Counted from the stretch's first letter, positions 9,233-18,970 are shown. The stretch is DNA of 64,000 bases from Alteromonas sp. M12 (GCF_037478005.1 NZ_CP144164.1:2418001-2482000), one strand, 5' to 3'. Numbers and translations: made by a program. The notes: a model not told the origin generated them from the letters alone.

Positions 9233-11116
9233 ATGAAATTATTCAAAATATGCATCACAACAGCAATGACACTTAACTTAGTGGCTTGTTTTAGTAATCC
9301 TCAAATGCCAGAGAGTAAGCAAGACGTTAAATTAGTAGTTCAACAACAAACTAATCAAGACGAAACGGCTGCATTTTTAGCCTTGATGGACAAACAAACT
9401 AAAGGGTTATTGCAGCGCACACCAACACTGGCGACAACCTTAGGTGTTTCGGAAGAATATTTCGGGGGGGGCTTTAACCACAAACTTGCAGACTATTCCG
9501 TTGAAAATATTGCCAATTCAAAAGTTTTACGAGATTCAATGGAAGCTGAATTATTGAAAATTGACCGTTCACTATTAGTTGGAACTGCGGCAACGACTTA
9601 TGATGTTTTAGCTAATGCCATTGCAATGACAAAACGATTTGAACCCTATGTATTCGGCGCATTTGATCCACTTTCAATTTATACCCCCTATTCAATAACT
9701 CAGTTAACGGGTATACACATAGACTTACCAAGATCCCTTCAAACTGAACAGCCTCTAAATAATAAAGCGGATGTAGAAAACTATCTGACGAGATTGAGTT
9801 TGTTAGAAGAAGCGTTTACAGATATGGCTGATGTTGTGGGCTTAGATGCCAAACACGGTGTAATCCCACCTAAATTTGCCATTGAAGGTGCGTTAAATGT
9901 GATCAATGGCATGACGAGTTCCATTCCCGCTGAAAACCCACTAGTAGTGGTGTTAGATAACCGTTTAAAATCGGTGGAAGGTATTAGTGATGCAGAGCGC
10001 GCAGAGTATGTTAAACGTGCTCAAAAAATCACATTGGAAAAAGTCTATCCAGGTTATGCCAGACTTCACCAAGCACTTACTGCCACTTTAGCCTCAGCAC
10101 AAAGTGAACCAGGTATTTGGGCGCTGCCCGATGGTGAAAAACGCTATGATTTAGCGCTGCAAAACTTTGGTGCTGGCGATTTGAACGCCGAACAAATTCA
10201 TCAACTAGGGTTAAACGAAGTTGCCCGCATTAAGGCTGAACTAGATTTACTCCTAAAGTCTGTCGGTTACTCGCAAGGCGATGTTATCGAAAGAGTCATT
10301 AGCTTGTCAGAAGATCCTGCCAATTTATATCAAAATACCGATGAAGGGCGAGACAAGTTATTGACTGATCTTAACTCACAAATGCGAGAAGTAGAGTTAT
10401 TACTACCTAATATTGTTAACACTATTCCAAAAGCCGAAGTTGAAGTGCGTCGTATATCAATTTATGAACAAGACAACTCTCCTGGTGGTTATTATACCTC
10501 ACCAAACCTAGACGGTTCTCGTCCCGGCATTTTTTGGATCAATTTAAAGGATACAGCTGACTGGCCAATCCCGTCGTTGCCGACTCTGGTTTATCATGAA
10601 GCGAGTCCAGGTCACCACCTGCAAGTTAGTATCGCTCAAGAAATTGAAGATATGCCTATGATTCGTAATATGCTGTGGTTTAGTTCGTATGGGGAAGGAT
10701 GGGCGCTTTATGCTGAATTACTTGCTAAAGAACTGGGCTTATACGATGACGATCCTCTAGGTGATATTGGTCGATTGCAATCAGATCTTTTTAGGTCCGC
10801 TCGACTCGTGGTAGACACGGGAATCCATTACAAGAAGTGGAGTAGAGAACAGGCAATTGACTGGATGTACAAAAATACTGGGCAAAGTGTCGCATCCATA
10901 ACCAGAGAAGTAGAGCGCTATGCTGTCATGCCAGGACAAGCGACCTCTTATAAATTGGGGCAAATTCGTATTCTTGAATTACGTAAATTGGCTAAAGAAA
11001 AATTGGGAGATAAATTTTCTTTGCCAGAATTTAACGATCAAATACTTATCCATGGCGCGGTTAATTTAACTGTATTGACAGATAATATACATGCATGGAT
11101 AGATTCAAAAATCTAA
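9233..11116 (+). CDS. DUF885-family putative metallopeptidase, lipoprotein
   Basis: A 627-residue protein with lipobox LVAC (Cys19), so a predicted lipoprotein. It belongs to the DUF885 family, recognised by YHEASPGHHLQ (an HExxxGHH-type zinc motif), the following GEGWALYAE helix with a likely third ligand, and the C-terminal YAVMPGQATSYKLG. Many members are annotated as uncharacterised peptidases. It is the third hydrolase in a row after M14 and M20 proteins. AAGGGAAG precedes the ATG at 9233. Confidence 0.82.
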   Translation: MKLFKICITTAMTLNLVACFSNPQMPESKQDVKLVVQQQTNQDETAAFLALMDKQTKGLLQRTPTLATTLGVSEEYFGGGFNHKLADYSVENIANSKVLRDSMEAELLKIDRSLLVGTAATTYDVLANAIAMTKRFEPYVFGAFDPLSIYTPYSITQLTGIHIDLPRSLQTEQPLNNKADVENYLTRLSLLEEAFTDMADVVGLDAKHGVIPPKFAIEGALNVINGMTSSIPAENPLVVVLDNRLKSVEGISDAERAEYVKRAQKITLEKVYPGYARLHQALTATLASAQSEPGIWALPDGEKRYDLALQNFGAGDLNAEQIHQLGLNEVARIKAELDLLLKSVGYSQGDVIERVISLSEDPANLYQNTDEGRDKLLTDLNSQMREVELLLPNIVNTIPKAEVEVRRISIYEQDNSPGGYYTSPNLDGSRPGIFWINLKDTADWPIPSLPTLVYHEASPGHHLQVSIAQEIEDMPMIRNMLWFSSYGEGWALYAELLAKELGLYDDDPLGDIGRLQSDLFRSARLVVDTGIHYKKWSREQAIDWMYKNTGQSVASITREVERYAVMPGQATSYKLGQIRILELRKLAKEKLGDKFSLPEFNDQILIHGAVNLTVLTDNIHAWIDSKI

Positions 11117-11161
11117 ATTTGTATATGCAAGAATTAAAATCTTGTATTGCTACTCGAAGAA

Positions 11162-11196
11162 CATTGATCATTTCAGTTTGCTTGAAATGATCAATG
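11162..11196. other. 14-bp perfect hairpin after the DUF885 gene
   Basis: Bases 11162-11175 pair perfectly with 11183-11196 around a 7-base loop. No T run follows on either strand. It may be a 3'-end stabilising or terminator-like structure for the DUF885 transcript. The rest of the 390-base gap (11117-11506) shows only the receptor terminator at 11411-11449. Confidence 0.55.
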
Positions 11197-11410
11197 GTAT
11201 TCTAAATAAACACCTTTGTTCACACACCATCGAAAGCGAAACAATAAGAAAGGTTACTTTTATAGAAAAGCCCCCTTAGAAAATCAGTTTCAGATTTGAC
11301 GGGATATGTGTGGGCGAAAAATTGCTTACCTCTATACTGGGTGATTAGCTCGGTCAATTAAAGTCGGTATGATTTTGTCTGCCCAGAAACACAATGGATT
11401 AAACAGAAAA

Positions 11411-11449
11411 ACCATAAAAAAGTGGATACAGCATTCACTGTATCCACTT
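11411..11449 (-). terminator. Intrinsic terminator of the TonB receptor gene
   Basis: Read on the minus strand, a 12-bp perfect stem (11449-11438 with 11431-11420) and 6-base loop lead into a T run (A run at 11416-11421 on plus). It lies 57 bases after the receptor stop. Confidence 0.88.
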
Positions 11450-11506
11450 ATACTCTCGCGTTTCAATCTCATTTTGCTGTTCAGCAAAAGTCACTCATTG
11501 AAAAAA

Positions 11507-14038
11507 TTAGAAAGTAACTGAAACTTTACCGTAGACAAAACGGCCTGAGAAACCAAACGGTGAAAAGCCAGAGTATGGGAACAATCGTGAAAAGGTGCTT
11601 ACTTCATCGACTAATTCACGGGTAGTATCAGGGTATACATCAAACAAGTTATTTGCCCCTAAGGTAAGGGTTAGATTGTCGGATACGTCATAACTGACAT
11701 CCAAGTCTGTCACCCATTTGTTAGGTAATACTTCATTTGTTGCCGGATCTGTTGATGGCTCTTGAGTTTCCCCATAACGAGTGGTTCGCAATGTGGCATG
11801 CCATTCATCCATACTCCAAACTGCACTTAGGTTAAGTTTGGTTTTAGGCGAGCCAACTTCAAAACGACGTAACTCTACATCTGAAAATAAGTTGTCTTGA
11901 TCAAAGCCTGCACCGGCTAATACATCTGGCGGATCTATGATGTCGGTAACTTCGTTTTTATTGTAGTTAAAGCCCGCATTAAAGGCGATATCTCCCCAGT
12001 TTTGAATGTCAGTGTTATATGAAACCACTACATCCACACCTGAAGTTTCACTATCAATAGCGTTTAAAAAGAAGCGTGCACGGTTAGCGCCTGTACCTGC
12101 TAACAAGGCTTCAATTTCCGCACCTGATAGGTTGTTAGATAACACGATACGATCGTCAATTTTGATGTTGTAATAATCAACAGACACACTCACGTTAGAA
12201 TCAGGAGACCAGGTGATACCTGCTCCGTAGTTTACTGATTCTTCAGCATCTAGACCCGGCGAACCAAGGGCTATTGCGACATCACTGCTAGGTGAGAAAG
12301 TACCGGTTTCGGTTGGTTCACCGTCAACAAAGACTGTCGCGATTGAGGTGAAATACTGTTGTTGTAGAGATGGCGCTCTAAACCCCGTTGATACAGATGC
12401 GCGAAGTGCGATGTCTTCGGTAAGCGTATAACGGGTAGCGATTTTACCATTCACTGTTGAACCGAAATCAGAATAATCCTCATAACGTGCAGCTACAGTC
12501 ACGTTCAGGTCATCGGTTACATAGGCCTCTAAATCCACATACAAACTGATGTTGTGGCGGCTGTTGTCACCAGCTGATTCAGGAGTAAACCCTGGGAATA
12601 CTTGCGAGCCTGCTGCACCATCGAATTCACCTTGGATATAGGATGCTTCTTCACCGGCTTTAATTTCGTAACCTTCGTGGCGATACTCTGCGCCTAACGC
12701 TACGTTAACCCCACTGGCTAATCCATCTACGTCAACTTCTCGACTTAGGTCGATATTTAAAGTGAACTGGTCGTAAATTAGAGTTCCTGCATCAAATTCT
12801 GTCTGGCTAGTTGGCCCAAGAGATGTATTTAAGCTATTGATTACCCCAAATTTAAATTCATCTTCACCGTAAACTGCTGATACATCATAATTCCAATCGC
12901 TCAAATCACCTTTTATACCAGTGGCCAATGAATAATCATTTATATCTGAAGTGATAATAGGTAAAAATCCATCTGGGTAAATAGATTCAATATTGCGGCT
13001 ATCTTGTGCTCTACGATAAAATCCACCGCCTTCACCTTCTCGGGTACTGTATGAGCCAAAGGCATATAATTCAGCTTCTGCATTCAATGTTAGGCCGGCA
13101 TTCACAAATACGGCCATATCTTCTACGTCACCATTACCAAAATTATGATTGTAGCGATCCCAGGTCAGCTCGCGAGGGTCGAGTGAACCGTCTTCCAAGC
13201 GCGCGTAGTTTTCGCGAGTATCGTAGTCAGAACGATTACTTGCACTGCGGTCGCGAAATTCAGCTGAAATATTAATAAAGCCGTCATCTCCAAGCTCTAA
13301 ACCAATATTACCTCTTAGCGTCGTAGTTTGCCCATCAGTTAATTCGCGATCGCCGCCTTCAGTAAAGCTTAAATTACCGTCTTCACCAATGCCTACATCG
13401 TTTAAATCAGGAACGCCGTCCATAGTGGTTACGTTTGCGCCATAGGTCACTGATGCTGAACCACCGCTGCTCGCACTTTTTAAAACAATATTGATGACAC
13501 CGGCAATAGCATCGGAGCCGTACTGCGCAGCTGCGCCGTCTCTTAATACTTCAATACGTTCAATCGCATTAGCTGGTATTGCATTTAAATCAACAGCTGA
13601 GGAACCACGTCCTGTAGAGCCATTTAAATTAAGCAAAGCGTTAGAATGGCGACGCTTACCGTTAACCAAAACCAACGTGTGGTCAGGTGCTAGACCACGC
13701 AGTTGTGCAGGGCGAACGTGATCTGTGCCATCTGTTAATGAAGGCTGAGGAAAGTTAAAACTTGGCAGCAAACTGCCTAAGATCATATTTGTTTCTGTTT
13801 GACCGGTTGTGTTGAGGGCATCGCCACCAATAATATCGATAGGAACTGGACTATCTTCCACTGTTCGTCCTAGACGACGAGAACCTATGACACTGATCTT
13901 TTCGACCGATTCAGTATCTGCTTCTGCTGATTGCTGAGAAAGAGCTGGTAAGGAAGTGAAAATGGCGGTCGAAGCACTCATCATTAACGCGACTTTTAAC
14001 CAATGTTCTTTGGTTTTGAATATAGGTGTTTTTTTCAT
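11507..14038 (-). CDS. TonB-dependent outer-membrane receptor
   Basis: The frame is open to 14116, but the ATG at 14038 is preferred: it gives a normal signal peptide (residues 1-34, ending LPALSQQ) and has AGGA about 10 bases upstream. The protein is then 843 residues. VEKISVIGSRR resembles a TonB box; the plug follows with QLRGLAPDHTLVLVNGKRRH and IEVLRDGAAAQYGSDAIAGVINIVLK. A 22-strand-type barrel ends in a terminal Phe (VYGKVSVTF). The plug resembles the large receptor group of Alteromonadales, Caulobacter and Xanthomonas that imports iron complexes, vitamins, sugars or peptides. The substrate is unknown. The adjacent peptidase genes, on the other strand, hint at peptide uptake, but this is inference. 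Confidence 0.88.
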   Translation of the reverse strand: MKKTPIFKTKEHWLKVALMMSASTAIFTSLPALSQQSAEADTESVEKISVIGSRRLGRTVEDSPVPIDIIGGDALNTTGQTETNMILGSLLPSFNFPQPSLTDGTDHVRPAQLRGLAPDHTLVLVNGKRRHSNALLNLNGSTGRGSSAVDLNAIPANAIERIEVLRDGAAAQYGSDAIAGVINIVLKSASSGGSASVTYGANVTTMDGVPDLNDVGIGEDGNLSFTEGGDRELTDGQTTTLRGNIGLELGDDGFINISAEFRDRSASNRSDYDTRENYARLEDGSLDPRELTWDRYNHNFGNGDVEDMAVFVNAGLTLNAEAELYAFGSYSTREGEGGGFYRRAQDSRNIESIYPDGFLPIITSDINDYSLATGIKGDLSDWNYDVSAVYGEDEFKFGVINSLNTSLGPTSQTEFDAGTLIYDQFTLNIDLSREVDVDGLASGVNVALGAEYRHEGYEIKAGEEASYIQGEFDGAAGSQVFPGFTPESAGDNSRHNISLYVDLEAYVTDDLNVTVAARYEDYSDFGSTVNGKIATRYTLTEDIALRASVSTGFRAPSLQQQYFTSIATVFVDGEPTETGTFSPSSDVAIALGSPGLDAEESVNYGAGITWSPDSNVSVSVDYYNIKIDDRIVLSNNLSGAEIEALLAGTGANRARFFLNAIDSETSGVDVVVSYNTDIQNWGDIAFNAGFNYNKNEVTDIIDPPDVLAGAGFDQDNLFSDVELRRFEVGSPKTKLNLSAVWSMDEWHATLRTTRYGETQEPSTDPATNEVLPNKWVTDLDVSYDVSDNLTLTLGANNLFDVYPDTTRELVDEVSTFSRLFPYSGFSPFGFSGRFVYGKVSVTF

Positions 14039-14467
14039 GTATGTTATGTCCTGATGTTTAATATGAAATAACCCTGCGCTGTATTTTTGATATCTATTCT
14101 CTATTTTGAGGCTCAAATTATTATTATTGTGGCAGTGGTCGTCTATGATCTTAGACTGTTAAAATCTAACTGCAAATACTTATTGAACTAAACGTCAAAT
14201 CAGAGCGATTTTTATCTGTATTTTTCTCAAAATTTGACAAAGACTGATTTTTAACCAATAAAATCAAAGGAATAATACAAGAGTAAATGTAACGAGAACT
14301 AAAGTGGCATTGCCATTTTGAGCATCGATAGATGCAATTTTTTATAAAAATAAAGAAATTTTTAGCGTGACTTAATAATTGCTTGAATAGCTGTTAGTCA
14401 GTCTTAAATTGAAATTGTTATAAAATGATTCTAATGACTAAATGACGTTAGCGAGTAATTCACTGGG
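14039..14467. other. 429-base gap: receptor leader region
   Basis: A strongly AT-rich stretch between the YchJ-like gene and the receptor start, both on the minus strand. It should contain the receptor promoter. I see the receptor Shine-Dalgarno sequence near 14049-14052 but no clear Fur box, terminator or RNA structure. Confidence 0.5.
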
Positions 14468-14938
14468 TTACCCCATGCAACATTTTTTATACTTTTTTCC
14501 GCTTCCACATAGACACTGATCATTTCGATTTAGCTGGACTTGACCTGTGTCGTCTTTTATTTCTCCGTCAACATAGACCCAGTGTTCATTTTCTAACATA
14601 AAGTTAGATACTTCATGAAGTAAATAAAATGTCTTGTCCGAACGAGAATAAGCTTTAAATTCTACAATGTTTTCACTTGGGCAATTAACAATCTTAAGGG
14701 ACAGCCACTGTGTCTCATTGTCACTTTGCTGGAGATCTTTAATAGATAGGTTTTGGCGGGAGGCTTTAGCGTATGTATCTAAAATATATTGGTAATTATT
14801 TTTGGCATAGGCGCTATACCGTGAACGCATTAATTGTTCAGCAGTATCAGGGTATTTTGTTTTTGAAATAAAAGGTCTACAACAATTTTCAAAGGACTCG
14901 CCACTACAACAGGGGCATTCATGATTACTATTCAGCAC
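14468..14938 (-). CDS. YchJ-family SEC-C zinc-binding protein
   Basis: A 156-residue protein with two SEC-C-type cysteine modules, CPCCSGESFENCC at the N-terminus and CLCGSGKKYKKCC at the C-terminus. These flank a YchJ/UPF0225 central domain (AEQLMRSRYSAYAKNNYQYI). SEC-C motifs bind zinc; in SecA the same motif contacts SecB and ribosomes. The function of YchJ is unknown. The start is GTG at 14936-14938, which places the first CxC motif immediately after the N-terminus. It stands alone: 171 bases separate it from the upstream SulA-like gene. Confidence 0.85.
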   Translation of the reverse strand: MLNSNHECPCCSGESFENCCRPFISKTKYPDTAEQLMRSRYSAYAKNNYQYILDTYAKASRQNLSIKDLQQSDNETQWLSLKIVNCPSENIVEFKAYSRSDKTFYLLHEVSNFMLENEHWVYVDGEIKDDTGQVQLNRNDQCLCGSGKKYKKCCMG

Positions 14939-15109
14939 AGCTTAAACAACTCTATGATATTCAGGTACATCTTAAATCTAATCTAGTATTGAGTAACAAA
15001 CAATAGCTTACGAAAAACAACACTGTGAGTATTTGCGGTAAGCAAATGAGTCTCTTAGTATTATCCCTCAACTTTTAATGCTTGACGCAAGCTCAGTGCG
15101 CCACAAACA

Positions 15110-15490
15110 TTAATGCCAAGGACCAATTATTAAATTATCTGGTAGCTTGGAGTCTAAGGTTAAATTAATCAAGGTTATAAAGTTTTGCTCGCAAAGGGAT
15201 TTAATTTTAGCTGTACGAATATCATCAACTGGCAGATTTTCTACAAATAAAACTGAACATTGACCAGCAAGTACAATTTTCTCTAGCCAATTGAACAAAG
15301 TATCTTGTGCTGGTTTGTTTAATCGAATGGCCTTATCAAATTTACCTGAAAAGCTAACGCGGTCAGAAATTAAATACATCCACTTAGCATCAGATAGCTC
15401 GTTAAGACCATAATGAGCCATATAGTTTTGATAATGCAATTGATTATTGCTGGGTAAACATTGTTGTTGTGTTAAATCTACCTGTGCCAT
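15110..15490 (-). CDS. Small SOS-type protein, putative SulA-like division inhibitor
   Basis: A 126-residue cytoplasmic protein with no signal or membrane segment. Segments KWMYLIS, then a helix, then LAGQCSVLFVENLPVDDI, follow the order and spacing of E. coli SulA (RWQLWLTP and RTGNYSVVIGWLADDL), and the length fits short SulA versions. Similarity is weak, so the name is tentative. The promoter carries a near-consensus LexA operator plus extra CTGTATAT half-sites, which is direct evidence for SOS control. GAGG at 15495-15498 (minus strand) is the Shine-Dalgarno sequence. SulA blocks FtsZ polymerisation during DNA damage; other SOS proteins of unknown role remain possible. Confidence 0.6.
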   Translation of the reverse strand: MAQVDLTQQQCLPSNNQLHYQNYMAHYGLNELSDAKWMYLISDRVSFSGKFDKAIRLNKPAQDTLFNWLEKIVLAGQCSVLFVENLPVDDIRTAKIKSLCEQNFITLINLTLDSKLPDNLIIGPWH

Positions 15491-15502
15491 GAACTACCTC
15501 AA

Positions 15503-15550
15503 TAGTGTATTAATATACAGTGGTTGTATATACAGTAGTACTGTATATAT
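15503..15550 (-). promoter_or_regulatory. LexA operator cluster upstream of the SulA-like gene
   Basis: On the minus strand, 15520-15505 reads CTGT-N8-ACAC, one base from the CTGT-N8-ACAG LexA consensus; the surrounding 20 bases match the ideal palindrome at 16 positions. Next to it, 15530-15548 is a 9-bp inverted repeat (TATACAGTA / TACTGTATA) made of two opposed half-sites. The cluster ends about 13 bases before the start codon. Confidence 0.75.
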
Positions 15551-15552
15551 GT

Positions 15553-16176
15553 TCATGCAAGTGTTTTTTTACATTTTTTAATCAATTGAATAAATTTTTG
15601 TTTCCGGAAAAACAACAGAAGCAACAATAAAGCCCAGTAAATTAAAGGCTGAAGGATGTCTGACTTGACCGACCAAATGTAATGGAATGCGATTAAAATT
15701 GCTGCGATATACACAAAATTGTGAAGGGTTTGCCATGTTTTACCTAATTTACGCTGGGCCCATGTAGTGGAGGTCATTGTGAGTAATAACAAAATGACAA
15801 AAGCAATAAACCCAACTGTTATGTAGGGGCGTTTTATGATTTCCGAAATAACAAGTTGCCAAGCTAGTTGTAGTTCAAAAAGTATATAACTCAGGAAATG
15901 CGTTAAGGCATACACAAACGCATAAAGCCCGATCAACCTGCGCACTCTAATTAATGCAGCTATCCTGAATCGTTTTGCTAAGGGTGACACAAGGAGTGAA
16001 ATCAGCAGCAAATTAAAGGCGCTAATACCAGTAAAATGCAGAAGCTCTTTAACTGGATCTCCGCCTAGCTGATCAATAAAGCCTTGATAAAAGACCCAAA
16101 ATAAAGGCACTAATGCAGCTAGGTGAATTACCACTTTTAGCCAAAATATACGTCTATTGGTTAATTTTAATTTCAC
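15553..16176 (-). CDS. msrQ: MsrQ, heme-binding membrane subunit of periplasmic methionine sulfoxide reductase
   Basis: A 207-residue polytopic protein with about six hydrophobic helices (for example VVIHLAALVPLFWVFYQGF). Conserved histidines in the helices (FHYIWS, LTHFLSY, LHNFVY) are expected heme ligands. MsrQ (YedZ) passes electrons from the quinone pool or flavin reductase to MsrP. The start is GTG at 16174-16176, 11 bases after the msrP stop, so the pair forms an msrPQ operon. Length is close to the E. coli protein (211). Confidence 0.92.
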   Translation of the reverse strand: MKLKLTNRRIFWLKVVIHLAALVPLFWVFYQGFIDQLGGDPVKELLHFTGISAFNLLLISLLVSPLAKRFRIAALIRVRRLIGLYAFVYALTHFLSYILFELQLAWQLVISEIIKRPYITVGFIAFVILLLLTMTSTTWAQRKLGKTWQTLHNFVYIAAILIAFHYIWSVKSDILQPLIYWALLLLLLFFRKQKFIQLIKKCKKTLA

Positions 16177-16187
16177 TTAAACGTCAC

Positions 16188-17189
16188 TTAAAAGAACTGT
16201 CTTAGATCCATACCTTTATACAGATGGCTAACTTCGTCATAGCCATTGAATGGTAAAGTTGGCGTACGGGTTTGATTAAATAAACCACCACTAGTAATTC
16301 TTCGCTCACTTGCCTGACTCCAACGGGGATGAGAAACGGCTGGATTCACATTCGCATAAAACCCGTATTCGTTGGCCGCTAGCTTTTGCCATGTGGTTGG
16401 CGGTTGTTTGTCGGTCAATTTGATTCGTACGATAGATTTGATACTTTTAAAGCCGTATTTCCATGGCACTACGAGTCTAATTGGTGCACCGTTTTGTGGG
16501 GGTAAGGTTTCACCGTATAGCCCAACCGATAATAACGCTAATGGATGTAATGCTTCGTCTATTCGTAAACCTTCAACATAAGGAAAATCAATTCCGCCGC
16601 CAATAAAGCGACTTTTTTGACCAGGCATTTGTTTAGGATCATCTAAGGTTTCAAAGGCGACATATTTAGCAGAACTAAGGGGATTAGCAAACTTGATCAA
16701 ACTAGCTAAAGGAAAACCTATCCACGGTATGACCATTGACCAAGCTTCAACGCACCTAAGGCGGTAAATTCGTTCTTCCAGTGGAAATAGTTTAGTCAGA
16801 GCATCGTAATCTAGGGTGATTGGCTTTTCGACCAAGCCATCTACGCTTAACGTCCAAGGTTCAACTTTGAATTTTTGGGCATTTTCTTTTGGATCCGATT
16901 TAGCGGTTCCAAATTCATAAAAATTATTATGAGAGGTAACTTTGTCCAATGGTGTCAGTGTTTCTGAAGTACTAAACTGAGTCGATTTAGTAAATGACAA
17001 GGGCTTGGTTTCGAATCCTTCTTGATCATTAGAAAACCAACCTAATGCGCGGGCGGGTTGGCTAGCAAGTAGGGCACTTGTGCCTAAAAATCCCATTGCC
17101 TTCAACATGCTTCTGCGCTGCTGATAAATTGCTTTGGCTGTTACCTGACTTTCAGATTCATCACTATTTTTGGGAATTTTTATTAACAT
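16188..17189 (-). CDS. msrP: MsrP, molybdenum-dependent periplasmic methionine sulfoxide reductase
   Basis: A 333-residue protein of the sulfite-oxidase fold. A twin-arginine signal is visible ([14 protein letters not shown], Arg25-Arg26) with likely cleavage after ARA near residue 48. The molybdopterin-ligating cysteine is Cys146 in RLRCVEAW, the same precursor number as in E. coli YedY. MsrP repairs oxidised methionine in periplasmic proteins, taking electrons from MsrQ encoded directly downstream. No promoter motif was identified in the 95-base gap to the upstream dGTPase gene. Confidence 0.94.
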   Translation of the reverse strand: MLIKIPKNSDESESQVTAKAIYQQRRSMLKAMGFLGTSALLASQPARALGWFSNDQEGFETKPLSFTKSTQFSTSETLTPLDKVTSHNNFYEFGTAKSDPKENAQKFKVEPWTLSVDGLVEKPITLDYDALTKLFPLEERIYRLRCVEAWSMVIPWIGFPLASLIKFANPLSSAKYVAFETLDDPKQMPGQKSRFIGGGIDFPYVEGLRIDEALHPLALLSVGLYGETLPPQNGAPIRLVVPWKYGFKSIKSIVRIKLTDKQPPTTWQKLAANEYGFYANVNPAVSHPRWSQASERRITSGGLFNQTRTPTLPFNGYDEVSHLYKGMDLRQFF

Positions 17190-17284
17190 TAACCATCCAA
17201 TATATTCAAACTACGCTTCGCTTGTACGTATAGAAAGAAGAATTGGATAAAAAGTTGCAATGTTTTTAATAAAAAGACAATTGT

Positions 17285-18604
17285 TTAACCGCTAAATTGA
17301 TCGTTAATGCTGCCAGACTTGGGTAAAAACAAAGTGCTGTAGAGTTTAGATGCAAAACCATCGGTCATGCCAGATATGTAATCTGCAATAACCCGGTTTC
17401 CATTATTTTCTAACTCTGCTGCTCGCCATCGAACTCTTGTGTTCTCTGGTAATAGCCGAGCTGGATCGGACTGAATGGCCTCAAACAGTTCCATCACAAT
17501 CTGTTGTCCTTTATATTCAATTAATTGAATATCCGGCTTACGAATAACGCGGTTAAATACAAATGTCTTGAACAATCCTAACGCCTTATGACAAGAGATA
17601 GGGAACGCCGCGTCATACGCTAATAGGGGTTCATCAAAGTGTTCTGTTTTGGGAACGATCTCGATGGAGGTGATAAACGCGTTTACTAACGCACCAATGG
17701 CGTCTTTACGTTGATGGTGATATTCACTAAATAGTTTGTTAGTGATTGAATCTATATTTTCAGATAAAACGAAATCCGTTAAATCTTTAATTTTTGCAGT
17801 AACTTCTTGTTGGAATTGCTCACGGTGAATGATTCCCATGACAATAGCATCTTCAAGATCGTGAATACCGTAGGCGATATCATCAGCCAATTCCATTATG
17901 GAACAATCAAATGTTTTGAAGCGTGTTTTACTGTGTTTATCGTCAAACTGATTAAAGGCTACAAATTTATTTTTATCGTTCTCAGACAATGGCTCTAACA
18001 GCCAATTAAACATTTCCGTATCACAAGTGTATAAACCCTTGGGTGGATGCCATAGATCGGCTTTAACTTGGCGATGAGGCACTTGATCTGTTTCGATCCG
18101 CTGATTGGTAAGATTATCGATAAAGTTGGGATACTTAACTAAACCTAACATAGTGCGACGACTCAGATTCATGCCATGTTCTAATGTGTATGGTTCTAAT
18201 TTTCCGACAATTCTAAAGGTTTGCCCATTGCCTTCAAAACCACCATGTTTGTACATTTTATAATGTAACGCCACTTCGCCACCATGCCCAAAGGGTGGGT
18301 GTCCAATGTCATGGGCCAAACAGAGTGCTTCGATTAGCTGTTCATTTACATCAAGTTGCTGGGTAAGTTCTGGGTATTTATTGCGGAGTTGTGCTGTTAT
18401 GCCCTGACCAATTTGTGATGCTTCTAGCGAGTGAGTTAATCGCGTTCGATAAAAATCACTCATGCCCACACCTAAAACTTGGGTTTTAGCCTGTAAACGT
18501 CTAAATGCAGCAGAATGTAATATTCTCGCTTTGTCTCGTTGATAGGGATTTCGATGATCGCCTGTGCGAATAGATTGATTTGATTCTCTTCTTTGGGTCC
18601 ACAT
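17285..18604 (-). CDS. dGTPase-like HD-domain triphosphohydrolase (possible anti-phage type)
   Basis: A 439-residue member of the deoxyguanosinetriphosphate triphosphohydrolase family. The N-terminus (DHRNPYQRDKARILHSAAFRRLQAKTQVLG, quoted in two parts: DHRNPYQRDKARI and LHSAAFRRLQAKTQ) is typical. RTRLTHSLEASQIG and AHDIGHPPFGHGGE supply the HD metal ligands. The enzyme hydrolyses dNTPs to deoxynucleosides and triphosphate. It resembles the roughly 440-residue branch found in Shewanella, for which phage defence by dGTP depletion has been reported; assignment to that branch is from memory of its N-terminus. It is monocistronic by spacing. Confidence 0.85.
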   Translation of the reverse strand: MWTQRRESNQSIRTGDHRNPYQRDKARILHSAAFRRLQAKTQVLGVGMSDFYRTRLTHSLEASQIGQGITAQLRNKYPELTQQLDVNEQLIEALCLAHDIGHPPFGHGGEVALHYKMYKHGGFEGNGQTFRIVGKLEPYTLEHGMNLSRRTMLGLVKYPNFIDNLTNQRIETDQVPHRQVKADLWHPPKGLYTCDTEMFNWLLEPLSENDKNKFVAFNQFDDKHSKTRFKTFDCSIMELADDIAYGIHDLEDAIVMGIIHREQFQQEVTAKIKDLTDFVLSENIDSITNKLFSEYHHQRKDAIGALVNAFITSIEIVPKTEHFDEPLLAYDAAFPISCHKALGLFKTFVFNRVIRKPDIQLIEYKGQQIVMELFEAIQSDPARLLPENTRVRWRAAELENNGNRVIADYISGMTDGFASKLYSTLFLPKSGSINDQFSG

Positions 18605-18970
18605 CTAAAATATCCTACTTATTTAATCCGTTTTGATACATCGAGTTTTCATTTTTGTTACTCAAACTCATGGTTTTATTGATTTACCCTGTTGAATGTC
18701 ATCCGCAACCCTTCAGCCTTTTGTACACAGGTTATAAGATTAAATTAACCTATTTATACTACAAAGTCACTTGCCTGTTAGTTATAGGGCAGGGCAGAAT
18801 TATTCTGTATTTACAGAGGTTGTTATGGATATAAAACGGATGAAAAACAACCGTATAAGCTGTTTATTTTTAACATAGTTGCATTTCAACTTGGCGATTG
18901 CTTAATACCTAGTCGTTAACCAGCATATTGATAGCGAAGTATTTAAGCTCATTTTCTCATTTCGTTGGAT
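18605..18970. other. 366-base gap without a gene
   Basis: AT-rich spacer between the response-regulator stop and the dGTPase start (both minus strand). I see no open frame of useful length, no terminator with a T run and no RNA structure. It presumably contains the dGTPase promoter. Confidence 0.4.

Noticed and set aside
13491..13721. 76-codon plus-strand frame opposite the first TonB receptor plug
   Set aside because: It mirrors a conserved coding region, has odd composition and no start signal; a shadow frame.
14039..14116. 26-residue N-terminal extension of the first TonB receptor
   Set aside because: It would place a charged stretch before the signal peptide; the start at 14038 has AGGA upstream.
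18780..18820. CTGT/ACAG half-sites upstream of the dGTPase gene as a LexA box
   Set aside because: The half-sites are 4 bases apart instead of 8, so they do not form a LexA operator.
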